This document shows, one piece after another, positions 42,034 through 50,593 of a stretch of 64,000 nucleotides of DNA. The number at the start of each line of letters is the position of its first letter. Positions within the stretch are counted from its first letter, which is position 1. Below the pieces are notes generated by a model. It worked only from the letters and a program-made list of their open reading frames with translations, was not told the origin of the DNA and made no database searches. The DNA comes from Ottowia massiliensis (GTDB taxonomy: Bacteria > Pseudomonadota > Gammaproteobacteria > Burkholderiales > Burkholderiaceae_C): contig NZ_LT964854.1 of assembly GCF_900240305.1 (NCBI RefSeq), forward strand, positions 1,984,001 to 2,048,000, in the 5' to 3' direction. The translations under genes and the position numbers were made by a program.

Positions 42034-43416
42034 ATGTCTGTCAACCAAGTTGTTTCCAACATTCAGAAGCGCGTTCGCGATGATGGTTTTCTGTGGACTT
42101 CACGCAATGGCAACCTACACAAATCGCTAGACGATCTGAAGCAACTGCCGCCAGCCCAGCGGGGTGAGGCCTTGTCAAAACTATCGGATGCCGACCTCAA
42201 GGAACTGGCTGGCGATGTCAATGCCACAGGCATTTTTGGCGCTAGCGGTCTGTCACATGACGAAAAACGCGCTCTGTTTGACACACTGGCTGAAGGCGGT
42301 AAGGGTCAGGATCTGGCCCGCCTGGCCAGCGCCTTTGACAGCCGGGATGACACGCAGCTGCTGGCCGAGTCGGTTGCCAATAAGGGTTCGCTGCAAAGCC
42401 GCAGTGCCTATATCGAAGCCATGTCGCCCCGCACGGCTGACAATGATTACGGACGCCCCTTTGCCCTTGGCGTAGCCATGACGGAACACGTGGACAAGGA
42501 CGCCAAAGCCATCCTGACCGTGCTCAACAGCTTTGACACGGGCACGTCCGAAGGCCGCGCTTCATTCGATCAGGCCATCAACAGCCTGCCCCAGTCCGTG
42601 CTGAACAATGTGGTTAAAGCCGGAGTCAGTGAGACAACTTACACCAGTCAAGGCAGCTATAGCGTGTCCTATAGGACCGAAACCGTCAATAAGCTGCTGG
42701 ACCGGGCAGCAAAAAGCGGAGAGGCTGCTGTCAAGGGAAAAATATTTTCATCTGCGGCAGATGTCGTATCCAGCATGCGCGCCGTTCAAAACGCCCTTCT
42801 CGTGGGCTCGGCGGCCAACCCCAATATCCAGGACATTACGGGGCGCATGACGACCTTGATGAACACGGATCCACGAGGCATCACCAATCAGCTCAATCAG
42901 GCAGACACACAAGGAGCAGGCTTGGGATTAAGCACTTATATTTCGGAAGTTTTGCGCAATGATCCAGAAGGCGGCTCAAAAATCATAGGTGAACAACTGG
43001 CCCAGCTGCAAGGTGCGGGCACAGGCTTGTCTCCTATCGATTTCTTCAAACAGCAGGTCTCAAATAGAGATGGCGAGCTTTACTACAAAAACGCCGAGAC
43101 GCTGGGCTATTACGCTGGCTCTATGCGTGCGGGCGTTGACAAGCTCAACGCTGACGGCACAAAAACCGGCACTCTCGTCAAATCCATTCTGGGGGCCAGT
43201 ATTAGCGCTGCCAGCTTGGGCCGTGCTTCTGGCACTGCTACAGGCTTGACCAATCTCATGGTAGATGAGATTGTGAGTCAAGCTAATGGCGATCGCACTA
43301 AAATCGCGCTGCAATTACAAGGTTTGGCTATGCCCGTATATGCTGATGGTGAACGCTATCGAGGCCCGGCTGAAACCGCTTTCAATGCCAAAGCAGCCTT
43401 GGTACGCCAGCAATAA
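42034..43416 (+). CDS. putative secreted effector/toxin (unknown family)
   Basis: A 460-residue protein starting MSVNQVVSNIQKRVRDDGFL, with AAGGAGC 8 nt upstream. No signal peptide and no convincing membrane helix. The first ~170 residues are helical and polar (LDDLKQLPPAQRGEALSKLS, LSHDEKRALFDTLAEGG). The C-terminal third contains a Gly/Ala/Ser stretch (ILGASISAASLGRASGTATG). No enzymatic motif was recognised. The reason to suspect an effector is context: three tandem lipoprotein paralogues follow on the same strand, the usual arrangement for a periplasm-acting effector and its immunity proteins. No secretion genes are in the window. Confidence 0.6.
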   Translation: MSVNQVVSNIQKRVRDDGFLWTSRNGNLHKSLDDLKQLPPAQRGEALSKLSDADLKELAGDVNATGIFGASGLSHDEKRALFDTLAEGGKGQDLARLASAFDSRDDTQLLAESVANKGSLQSRSAYIEAMSPRTADNDYGRPFALGVAMTEHVDKDAKAILTVLNSFDTGTSEGRASFDQAINSLPQSVLNNVVKAGVSETTYTSQGSYSVSYRTETVNKLLDRAAKSGEAAVKGKIFSSAADVVSSMRAVQNALLVGSAANPNIQDITGRMTTLMNTDPRGITNQLNQADTQGAGLGLSTYISEVLRNDPEGGSKIIGEQLAQLQGAGTGLSPIDFFKQQVSNRDGELYYKNAETLGYYAGSMRAGVDKLNADGTKTGTLVKSILGASISAASLGRASGTATGLTNLMVDEIVSQANGDRTKIALQLQGLAMPVYADGERYRGPAETAFNAKAALVRQQ

Positions 43417-43431
43417 ACACAAATAGTGATT

Positions 43432-43468
43432 GTGGCAGCCGCTTTTTTTTGGCGAGGTTGGCTGCCAC
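43432..43468. repeat. inverted repeat between effector and first lipoprotein gene
   Basis: GTGGCAGCC and GGCTGCCAC flank a 19 nt loop containing a T8 run. It could form a hairpin in the transcript and lower read-through into the downstream genes. Confidence 0.5.
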
Positions 43469-43509
43469 TCCACAACTGCATTTGCTGATGTGCTTTATTA
43501 CACATTACC

Positions 43510-43971
43510 ATGTTTGTTTTATTGCGTCTGTTTATTTTTAGTCTGTTTATAGCCATACTACCTGCATGCGCGCCGCCCGACAGAACCGATTTGCTATCTT
43601 TGCCCATTCCGGGTGTGGAGCACTACCCCTTCCGCAATGAAAGCTGGGCGCCGCTCATGGAAACGGCGGCCGAACTGGCGGACAGTTTCGCGGCCAAGGG
43701 GGCAAATGGCTTTGGCGGCGCCCCCACACTGGCAGCCAATGCCACACTGACAAATGAGGATATCGCCCGCTCCGTGGATGAATTACTGGGGCCGGACTGG
43801 CAGCGCAGCGCGGGGTTTGATTCCAGCAGGCCGCATATTCACATCATGGCCTGGGAAACCGCAGGCTACTGGCACAAGCGCTTTTATGTTATTGCAACCT
43901 GGGACAAGGTGTATGCCAACAAGGAAGGACGTAAATACCGCCCGATCATATCGGTCTATTCGCGCCCTTGA
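43510..43971 (+). CDS. lipoprotein, putative immunity protein, paralogue 1
   Basis: A 153-residue protein with a lipoprotein signal (FSLFIAILPAC). The mature part opens PPDRTDLLSLPIPGVE and has METAAELADSF, NEDIARSVDELLGP and FDSSRPHIHIMAWET. The same blocks recur in the next two genes, showing tandem duplication. No known domain. Two glycine/serine-lacking globular halves and no membrane helix suggest a small periplasmic soluble domain tethered to a membrane. Inference: it protects the cell from the preceding gene's product. Confidence 0.65.
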   Translation: MFVLLRLFIFSLFIAILPACAPPDRTDLLSLPIPGVEHYPFRNESWAPLMETAAELADSFAAKGANGFGGAPTLAANATLTNEDIARSVDELLGPDWQRSAGFDSSRPHIHIMAWETAGYWHKRFYVIATWDKVYANKEGRKYRPIISVYSRP

Positions 43972-44088
43972 GCGAGCGCAATTGTTTTCGTGAAAAAAAA
44001 CAATGGCAAGCGCACACACATTAATCAGAGTGGAATGAGAAATGGGTGAATGCCATGCGCGTTCAATTGATTTTTCTCTGCCTTCTTC

Positions 44089-44550
44089 ATGTTTAATCTG
44101 ATGCGCCGCCTGCTTGTATGGGGCATGCTTGCCGTTGCGTTATCTGCATGTTCGCCGCCTGACAGAACCGATCTGCTTTCACTGCCCATTCCGGGCGTGG
44201 AGTTTTTTCCTTTCCGTGACGAAAGCTCCGTGCCGCTTATGGAGACGGCCGCCGAACTGGCCGAAAGATTCGTTGAAAGGGGGGCAAAACGCGGTATCAA
44301 TGCGCCAACGCTGGCTGCCGACGCCACAACCACCGATGAAGATATTGCGCGCTCGGTGGATGAATGGCTGGGGCCAGGCTGGAAACGCAGCGCGGGATTT
44401 GATTCCAGCAGGCCGCATATTCACGTCATGGTCTGGGAAACCACAGGATGGCATAAACGTTTTTATGCGCTTGCAAGCTGGGATGAAGTCAGCGTCAGCA
44501 CGGAAGGCCGCCCGTATCGACCAATACAGTCAGTGTTTTCGCGCCATTAG
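44089..44550 (+). CDS. lipoprotein, putative immunity protein, paralogue 2
   Basis: A 153-residue paralogue of the preceding gene with lipobox AVALSAC. PPDRTDLLSLPIPGVEFFPF is identical in its first 16 residues to paralogue 1, and DEDIARSVDEWLGPGWKRSA and FDSSRPHIHVMVWET are nearly so. Divergence is concentrated in the signal peptide and in residues 60-75, the part most likely to contact a partner. Intact. Confidence 0.65.
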   Translation: MFNLMRRLLVWGMLAVALSACSPPDRTDLLSLPIPGVEFFPFRDESSVPLMETAAELAERFVERGAKRGINAPTLAADATTTDEDIARSVDEWLGPGWKRSAGFDSSRPHIHVMVWETTGWHKRFYALASWDEVSVSTEGRPYRPIQSVFSRH

Positions 44551-44559
44551 CCATTGATC

Positions 44560-45022
44560 ATGGTCAGCCTTGCGCACCGCCTGTTTGCCATTTGCCTGAT
44601 TGCAATGGCTCTGCCCGCATGTTCGCCGTCCGACAAAACCGATCTGAAATCCTTGCAGATTCCGGGTGTGGAACCTTTTGATTTTCGCGATGAAAGCATC
44701 GCTGCCGCTGGATTTGGCAACAACCCGGCTGGCCCATGATTTCGTGGCCAGAGGCGCTGCGCGTGGCGCGGATGGGCAGATGCTGGCAGCCGATGCCGTG
44801 ACTACCGACGAAAACATTGCCCGCTCCGTGGATGAATGGCTGGGGCCAAGCTGGAAACGCAGCGAGGGGTTTGATTCCGGCAGGCCGCCTATTCACGTCA
44901 TGGTTTGGGAAACCGTAGGCAAGCCCAAGCGCTTTTATGCCATTGCAGCCTGGGACAAGGTGAGCGTCAGCACGAAGGAGCGTGTGTATCGGCCACTGGA
45001 AACGGTGTTTTCGCGCCATTGA
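44560..45022 (+). pseudogene. lipoprotein paralogue 3, frameshifted
   Basis: The 5' part reads MVSLAHRLFAICLIAMALPA then CSPSDKTDLKSLQIPGVEPF and DFRDES, then goes out of frame near 44700 and ends at a stop. The shifted frame continues PLDLATTRLAHDFVARGAAR and DENIARSVDEWLGPSWKRSE through to VYRPLETVFSRH. All family blocks survive, so the break is recent, or a sequencing error. With a single-base correction it would be a full paralogue. Confidence 0.7.
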
Positions 45023-45180
45023 ACGCGCGCCGGTCTGGCGCTGGCAGATGCGCAAGGAAGCTGGCCCCATCTCATGAGGGCGCGGTGAAGCAGGGCAGGC
45101 CCGTGGTTGGCTGCTGCAAGGCTTGCCTAGCGCCCGGCTGCAAGAGGAAAGAGGGCATGGAGCAGGCGGCAGATATGCCC

Positions 45181-45275
45181 TGAATTTGCTCCTTTATTCA
45201 GAGCATAATGTTCTAGTGTATTGGGCGCGAGATGCCTTTTCGGCCCCTTTGAATTTGCTCCTGCTTTTGAGTAAT
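45181..45275 (+). repeat. ~90 bp dispersed intergenic repeat, copy 7
   Basis: TGAATTTGCTCCTTTATTCA, then GAGCATAATGTTCTAGTG and a terminal GAATTTGCTCCTGCTTTTGA box. Lies between convergent genes at the end of the accessory region. Confidence 0.8.
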
Positions 45276-45297
45276 TCGGGAGGGTTGCGGAGCGCGC

Positions 45298-45765
45298 TCA
45301 GAGGAAGCGGTCGAGCAGCTTGCGGCTTTGCCGGTCCATGTCTTGCAGCTTGCGGATGAGGTATTGCACGCCGTGGGCGTCGCTGATGATGAGCAGGTCG
45401 GCGCCCAGGCGGCGGATGTCTTCTTCGCCTTTGAGGGTGAGCCAGGTTTCGCCCCGGTCGGTTTGCACGTGCCAGTGGCTGGGGGTGGCAAAGCTGCTGA
45501 CGGCCAGCACGCGCTGGATGGCTGGCATGAATTCGCGCTGCTCCAGCGCTTCGGTCACGAGGGCGCGCGCGGCCGGGGGCAGATCGGCCAGGCGGGCGAT
45601 CCAGGCGCATTCGTGGCCGTCGGCGTCCAGCAGGCTGATGCCTTCTCCGGGGGCGTGGATGGGAAAGGCGCGCACGGCGGCCACGCCCGTGTGGGCGCGG
45701 CCTGCCGCGTCGGTGAGGATGAGGCGGCCAAAGGCGTCGCGCTCCAGGGTGAAGTCAGCGCTCAT
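45298..45765 (-). CDS. cyanophycin metabolism-associated DUF1854 protein
   Basis: A 155-residue DUF1854 protein. Family landmarks are FTLERDAFGRLILTDAAGRA, AVRAFPIHAPGEGISLLDADG, SSFATPSHWHVQTDRG and IISDAHGVQYLIR. In cyanophycin-producing betaproteobacteria this gene accompanies an ABC transporter and the cphA pair, as here. The biochemical role is unknown. Its start overlaps the ABC transporter stop by 4 bp (ATGA). Confidence 0.88.
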   Translation of the reverse strand: MSADFTLERDAFGRLILTDAAGRAHTGVAAVRAFPIHAPGEGISLLDADGHECAWIARLADLPPAARALVTEALEQREFMPAIQRVLAVSSFATPSHWHVQTDRGETWLTLKGEEDIRRLGADLLIISDAHGVQYLIRKLQDMDRQSRKLLDRFL

Positions 45766-48074
45766 TGCGCGGCCTCTTGGGGTGGGTTGGGGAATGTGCA
45801 GGGGGGCGCGTCTGTGGCCAAAACGGCGGCCAGATGGGCGTGATCGGCGCCGGCCAGCATGCGTTCGCGCTCGGCTTTTTCCTGCCGCGCCTGGGCCTGG
45901 TAGAGGCGCCAGTAGTGGCCGCGCCGGGCCATGAGTTCATCGTGGGCGCCTTCTTCCACTTTCTGGCCTTTGTCCATGACGATGAGGCGGTCGGCCTTGT
46001 TGAGGGTGGAGAGGCGGTGGGCGATGGCGATGGTGGTGCGGCCTTTGACGAGGTTGTCCAGCGCTTTCTGGATTTCGCGCTCGGTTTCGGTATCGACCGA
46101 GGCGGTGGCTTCGTCGAGGATGAGGATGCGCGGGTTGATGAGCAGCGCGCGGGCGATGCTCAGGCGCTGGCGCTCGCCGCCCGACAGGCCCTGGCCGCGC
46201 TCGCCCACGAGCGAGTCGTAGCCTTGCGGCAGGCGCAGGATGAATTCGTGGGCATGGGCGGCGCGGGCGGCGGCCACGATTTCCTCGCGCGTGGCTTCAG
46301 GCTTGCCGTAGGCGATGTTTTCGGCCACGGTGCCGAAAAAGAGAAATGGCTCTTGCAGCACTAGGCCGATGTGGCGGCGGTAGTCGGCCACGCGCACCTG
46401 GCGCAAGTCCACGCCATCGACCAGAATGGCGCCTTCGGTCACGTCATAAAAGCGGCAGATGAGATTGACGAGCGTGCTTTTGCCGGAGCCGCTGTGGCCG
46501 ACCAGGCCCACCATTTCGCCCGGTTCGATGGTGAGGCTGAGGTCGCGGATAACGGAGCGGTTGCCGTAGCGCATGGCGGCGTGGCGCACTTCAATGCGGC
46601 CTTGCACGTTGTCGAGCGGCACGGGGTTTTTCGCTTCGGGCACGCTGGAGACGTGGTCCAGGATTTCAAAAATGCGCCGCGTGCCCGTGGCCGCCTTTTG
46701 CGTGACCGAGACGATGCGGCTCATGGAGTCCAGCCGCGTGTAAAAGCGCCCGATGTAGGCCACAAAGGCCGTGAGCACGCCCACGGTGATGGCGTGGCGG
46801 CTGACTTGCCAGATGCCAAAGGCCCAGACGATGAGCAGCCCGATTTCAGTGAGCAGCGTGACAGTGGGCGTGAACAGCGACCACAGGCGGTTGAGCCGGT
46901 CGTTGGCGATGAAGTTGTGGCGGTTGGCGGTGCGGAAGCGCTCGCTTTCGCGCCCTTCCTGCGCAAACGCCTTGACGACGCGGATGCCCGGAATGGTGTC
47001 GGCCAGCACGTTGGTCACCTCGGCCCAGACGCGGGCCATTTTTTCAAAGCCGGTGCGCAGGCGGTCGCGCACGGTGTGGATGAGCCAGGCAATGACGGGC
47101 AGCGGCGCGAGGGTGACGAGCGCCAGCTTCGGGTCAATGGAAAAGAGGATGGTGGCGGTCATCAGCATCATCAGCACGTCGGTGGCGAAGTCCAGCAGGT
47201 GCAGCGACAAGAAGGTGTTGATGCGGTCGGTGTCGGAGCCGATGCGCGCCATGAGGTCGCCCGTGCGGCGGCTGCCGAAGTATTCGAGCGACAGGCGCAG
47301 CAGGTGGTCGTAGGTGGTGGTGCGCAAGTCGGCGCCCATGCGCTCGGAGACGACGGAGAGGATGTAGGTGCGGCTCCAGCCCAGCGCCCAGGCCAGCAGG
47401 GCCGATCCCAGCAGCCCGGTCAGCAGCATGGCGACGTAGCCCGCGTCGATGGCCTGCCCGTTCTGGAAGGGGATGAGCACCTTGTCCATCAGCGGCATGG
47501 TCAGGTAAGGCGGCACCAGCGTGGCCGCCGTGGCCGCCAGCGTCAGCACAAAGCCCGCCAGCAGACGGCTCTTGTAGGGGCGGGCAAAGCGCCACAGGCG
47601 AAACAGCGTCCAGGTGGAAGGCGGTTTTTCGTCTTCGGCCTCCGGTGCGTCTTCCTGCGGCTCGGCGGGCAGGGGCTGGCGCTTTTGCGGCGGCAAGTCC
47701 AGCTGCTGCATCAGGTGCTCGAACTGCGCCAGCAGCGCCAGCGCGGCCGGGTTGCGGCCCAGCGTGAAGCGCCAGACGGCCAGGCGCTCGCTGGCATCGC
47801 GCAATTGCAGCGTGCCTACGCCCGCGTGGTCGGTGTGCTGAAGCGCCAGACCGGGCAATAAGTCACGGCTTTGCCATTTTTTTTCATCACCCTGAAAAGC
47901 CAGAATCCGCTCATTTGTAAGCAAAACAGCGCCTTTGCCAAAGCGCAGGCGCTCATCCAGATCGGTTTCAAGGGCGGCCCAGACGCTCTCTCCGGGCCGC
48001 AGGGAAGCGCCCTGCGCCAGCGCCGTCAGGCTGATGCTGGCGCCGGGGCGTGCTTCGTGCTGGTGTGCAGACAT
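45762..48074 (-). CDS. cyanophycin-associated ABC transporter (fused permease-ATPase)
   Basis: A 770-residue half-transporter of the exporter type. An unusual N-terminal ~140-residue soluble domain (ISLTALAQGASLRPGESVWA, LTNERILAFQGDEKK) precedes six membrane helices. The ATPase domain has Walker A GHSGSGKST, signature LSGGERQRLSIARALL, Walker B ILILDEATASVD and H-loop IAHRLST. The substrate is unknown; beta-Asp-Arg dipeptides or their products are a natural guess given the neighbours. The start MSAHQHEARPG is preferred to a GTG 72 bp upstream. Divergent from cphA' with 292 bp between. Confidence 0.85.
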   Translation of the reverse strand: MSAHQHEARPGASISLTALAQGASLRPGESVWAALETDLDERLRFGKGAVLLTNERILAFQGDEKKWQSRDLLPGLALQHTDHAGVGTLQLRDASERLAVWRFTLGRNPAALALLAQFEHLMQQLDLPPQKRQPLPAEPQEDAPEAEDEKPPSTWTLFRLWRFARPYKSRLLAGFVLTLAATAATLVPPYLTMPLMDKVLIPFQNGQAIDAGYVAMLLTGLLGSALLAWALGWSRTYILSVVSERMGADLRTTTYDHLLRLSLEYFGSRRTGDLMARIGSDTDRINTFLSLHLLDFATDVLMMLMTATILFSIDPKLALVTLAPLPVIAWLIHTVRDRLRTGFEKMARVWAEVTNVLADTIPGIRVVKAFAQEGRESERFRTANRHNFIANDRLNRLWSLFTPTVTLLTEIGLLIVWAFGIWQVSRHAITVGVLTAFVAYIGRFYTRLDSMSRIVSVTQKAATGTRRIFEILDHVSSVPEAKNPVPLDNVQGRIEVRHAAMRYGNRSVIRDLSLTIEPGEMVGLVGHSGSGKSTLVNLICRFYDVTEGAILVDGVDLRQVRVADYRRHIGLVLQEPFLFFGTVAENIAYGKPEATREEIVAAARAAHAHEFILRLPQGYDSLVGERGQGLSGGERQRLSIARALLINPRILILDEATASVDTETEREIQKALDNLVKGRTTIAIAHRLSTLNKADRLIVMDKGQKVEEGAHDELMARRGHYWRLYQAQARQEKAERERMLAGADHAHLAAVLATDAPPCTFPNPPQEAAQ

Positions 48075-48366
48075 ATTCGTGACAAAAGAAACAAAAGCCG
48101 CCAAGGGCACGGCTGCGGCAAATAGAGACAATCCGTACCCTTGCACACAACCACACCTCAGGCAAAGGACGAACGAAATGCGTTTTCTCCCCCAGCGCGG
48201 CGAACGGCATGCAGACCAGGGCCGCCCGCAAGAAAGCGGCGCATTTTATGGCCCGGTTTTTGGCCCCGTTTTGCAGATCAAGGCCCAAACCGCCGGTCTT
48301 CCCGCCGCTGCGCGCAAATCAGAAAATGGCGCGCAACTGGCTGCGCCGCAACGGAAATTCGCCGAC

Positions 48367-50337
48367 ATGAAGATTCTGCGCATGAACTGGGTGCGCGGCC
48401 CCGGCGTGTGGACTTACCGCTCCATCATCGAGGCGGTGCTCGATATCGGCGAGCTGGAAGACTTCCCCTCCAACACCATTCCCGGCTACTACGAGCGCCT
48501 GACGGCCTGGCTGCCGGGGCTGGTGGAACACAAGTGCGGCGTGGGCGAGCGCGGCGGCTTCCTGCAGCGCCTGCGCGAAGGCACCTGGCCCGGCCACGTG
48601 ATGGAGCACGTGGCGCTGGAGCTGCAAATGCAGGCGGGCATGAACACCGCCTTCGGCAAAACCCGCATGACGGGCGAGCACGCGGTCTACAAAGTGGTGA
48701 TCCGCGCGTTTGACGAAGCCGTGGGCCGCCTGGCGCTGGAATCGGCGCGCGATCTGGTCATGGCCGCCATCAACGGCACGCCGTATGACGTGCCCGCCGC
48801 CATCGCCCGGCTGAAGGCGCTGGGCGAGCAGCGCTGCTTTTCCGCCGGCACCGCCTGCATCGTGGACGCGGCGCTGGCGCGCGGCATTCCCTGCATCCGC
48901 CTGAACGAGAGCAATCTGGTGCAGCTCGGGCACGGCGCGGCGCAGCGCCGCATCTGGGCCACCACCACGGACCGCACCAGCGCCATTGCAGCGGGCATCT
49001 CGCGCGACAAAGACCTGCTGCGCGGCCTGCTCAAAGGCGCGGGCATTCCCGTGCCCGAAGGCCGCGTGGCCAACAGCGCCGAAGACGCCTGGGAAGCCGC
49101 CGAAGACATCGGCCTGCCCGTCACCGTCAAATCCGCCATTGGCGGACGCGAGCGCGGACTGGCGCTGAACCTTGCCACGCGCGAGCAGGTCATGGCCGCC
49201 TGGCAGGCCGCCGACGCGCTGGGCGATGACGTGATCGTCGAAAAATTCATTCCCGGCCACGCCTGCCGCCTGCTGGTGGCCGGCGGCAGGGTGGTGGCCG
49301 CCACGCGCTACGCCGAAGCCCACAGCACGCAAAACGGCAGCGACGCCACGTCGCACATTCACCCCGGCACCGCCGCGCTGGCCGCGCTGGCCGTGCGCGT
49401 GACGGGGCTGGACATTGCTGGCGTGGACCTGGTGGCGCAAGACCTGGCCGCGCCCCTGCCCGGCCAGGGCGTGATCGTGGGCGTGCACGCCGGGCCGGAT
49501 CTGCGGATGCACCTGCGCCCCAGCGTCTATGACCCGCCGCCCGTGGGCGAGGCCATCGTGGAGCACCTGTTTCCGCTGGGCGAAAGCGGCCGCATCCCCA
49601 TCGTGGGCATGCTGGGCGGCGGCGCGTCGTCGTTCGCGCCGCGCCTGGTGTCTTCCTGGCTGCACCTGCACGGGCTGCGCACCGCGCTGGCCTGCCAGGA
49701 GGGGCTGTTTCTGGGCGCGCGCCAGCTCTCCAAAAGCGACTCGCGCGGTTACGACGCCGGCGAGCGCATGCTCATCAACCGCACCGTGCAGGCCGCCGTG
49801 TTTGAAACCACGCCCCGCCACATCCTGGCCGAAGGGCTGCCGTACGACCGCTGCCAGGTGGGCGTGGTGCTGGCCATGCCCTCGCACGAAGGCTTGCAGG
49901 AGCACTACGTGAGCGAGGCGCAGCAAATGCCCGGCGTGGCGCGCACGCAAGTCGATGTGGTGCTGCCCACGGGCGCGGCCGTGCTCAATGCCGATGACCC
50001 CGCCGTGCTGACGCTGGCCGAATACAGCGACGGCGAAGTGCTGCTCTTCAGCCTGGACGAGCAAAACCCCGCGCTCACCGCCCACCGCGCGCGCGGCGGC
50101 CGCGTGGTCTTCGCCCGTCCGCAAGGCGTGGTGCTGGCGCAAGGCAGCGGGCCGGAGCAAATGCTTTCCGTACCGCCTTCCACGCGCACGCGCATCGGCT
50201 GCGACGCGCCTGACGACGTGCGCCGCCATATCCTGGCCGCCGTGGCCGCCGCCTGGGCGCTGAACCTGCCCACCGAGCTGGTGCACGCGGGCCTGCTGCA
50301 CATGCGCAAGAGCGTGGCCATGTCGGCCTATCACTGA
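48367..50337 (+). CDS. CphA' / cyanophycin synthetase-like protein, degenerate active sites
   Basis: A 656-residue homologue of CphA starting MKILRMNWVRGPGVWTYRSI. It has the N-terminal domain, an ATP-grasp domain (LGHGAAQRRIWATTTDRTSA, DKDLLRGLLKGAGIPVPEG) and a Mur-ligase-like domain. Compared with the cphA product next door, the Mur P-loop GTNGKTT is GGGASSF (about 415-421) and the ATP-grasp EVNAAP is GVHAGP (about 371-376). Roughly 80 residues of the ATP-grasp domain and the whole C-terminal Mur domain are missing. It may resemble the truncated CphA2 type, or be a non-catalytic partner. Followed by cphA. Confidence 0.85.
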   Translation: MKILRMNWVRGPGVWTYRSIIEAVLDIGELEDFPSNTIPGYYERLTAWLPGLVEHKCGVGERGGFLQRLREGTWPGHVMEHVALELQMQAGMNTAFGKTRMTGEHAVYKVVIRAFDEAVGRLALESARDLVMAAINGTPYDVPAAIARLKALGEQRCFSAGTACIVDAALARGIPCIRLNESNLVQLGHGAAQRRIWATTTDRTSAIAAGISRDKDLLRGLLKGAGIPVPEGRVANSAEDAWEAAEDIGLPVTVKSAIGGRERGLALNLATREQVMAAWQAADALGDDVIVEKFIPGHACRLLVAGGRVVAATRYAEAHSTQNGSDATSHIHPGTAALAALAVRVTGLDIAGVDLVAQDLAAPLPGQGVIVGVHAGPDLRMHLRPSVYDPPPVGEAIVEHLFPLGESGRIPIVGMLGGGASSFAPRLVSSWLHLHGLRTALACQEGLFLGARQLSKSDSRGYDAGERMLINRTVQAAVFETTPRHILAEGLPYDRCQVGVVLAMPSHEGLQEHYVSEAQQMPGVARTQVDVVLPTGAAVLNADDPAVLTLAEYSDGEVLLFSLDEQNPALTAHRARGGRVVFARPQGVVLAQGSGPEQMLSVPPSTRTRIGCDAPDDVRRHILAAVAAAWALNLPTELVHAGLLHMRKSVAMSAYH

Positions 50338-50424
50338 CAAACCGGAAAGCAGAAACCCGAAAGGTCAAAGCGAAGGGTCAAAGCGAAGAATCAAAGGCCC
50401 ACGCCGGACAAGCTGGAAGAGCCA

Positions 50425-50516
50425 TATTCGCTCCTTAATCCATAGCATGATGTCCTAGTGGAAACAGCGCAAGGCCGCTTTTCAGCCCCTTGAATTTGCT
50501 CCTCTTTCTGATGCTT
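50425..50516 (+). repeat. ~90 bp dispersed intergenic repeat, copy 8
   Basis: ATTCGCTCCTTAATCCATAG, CATGATGTCCTAGTGG and a terminal TGAATTTGCTCCTCTTTCTG box, between cphA' and cphA. Confidence 0.8.
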
Positions 50517-50593
50517 TTCTGACCCGCCCCGGCCTGATCGTTCCTGCCCCGCGTCCATTCCGCCCCGCCCCCGTTTTTTTCGAGGAACCCCTC

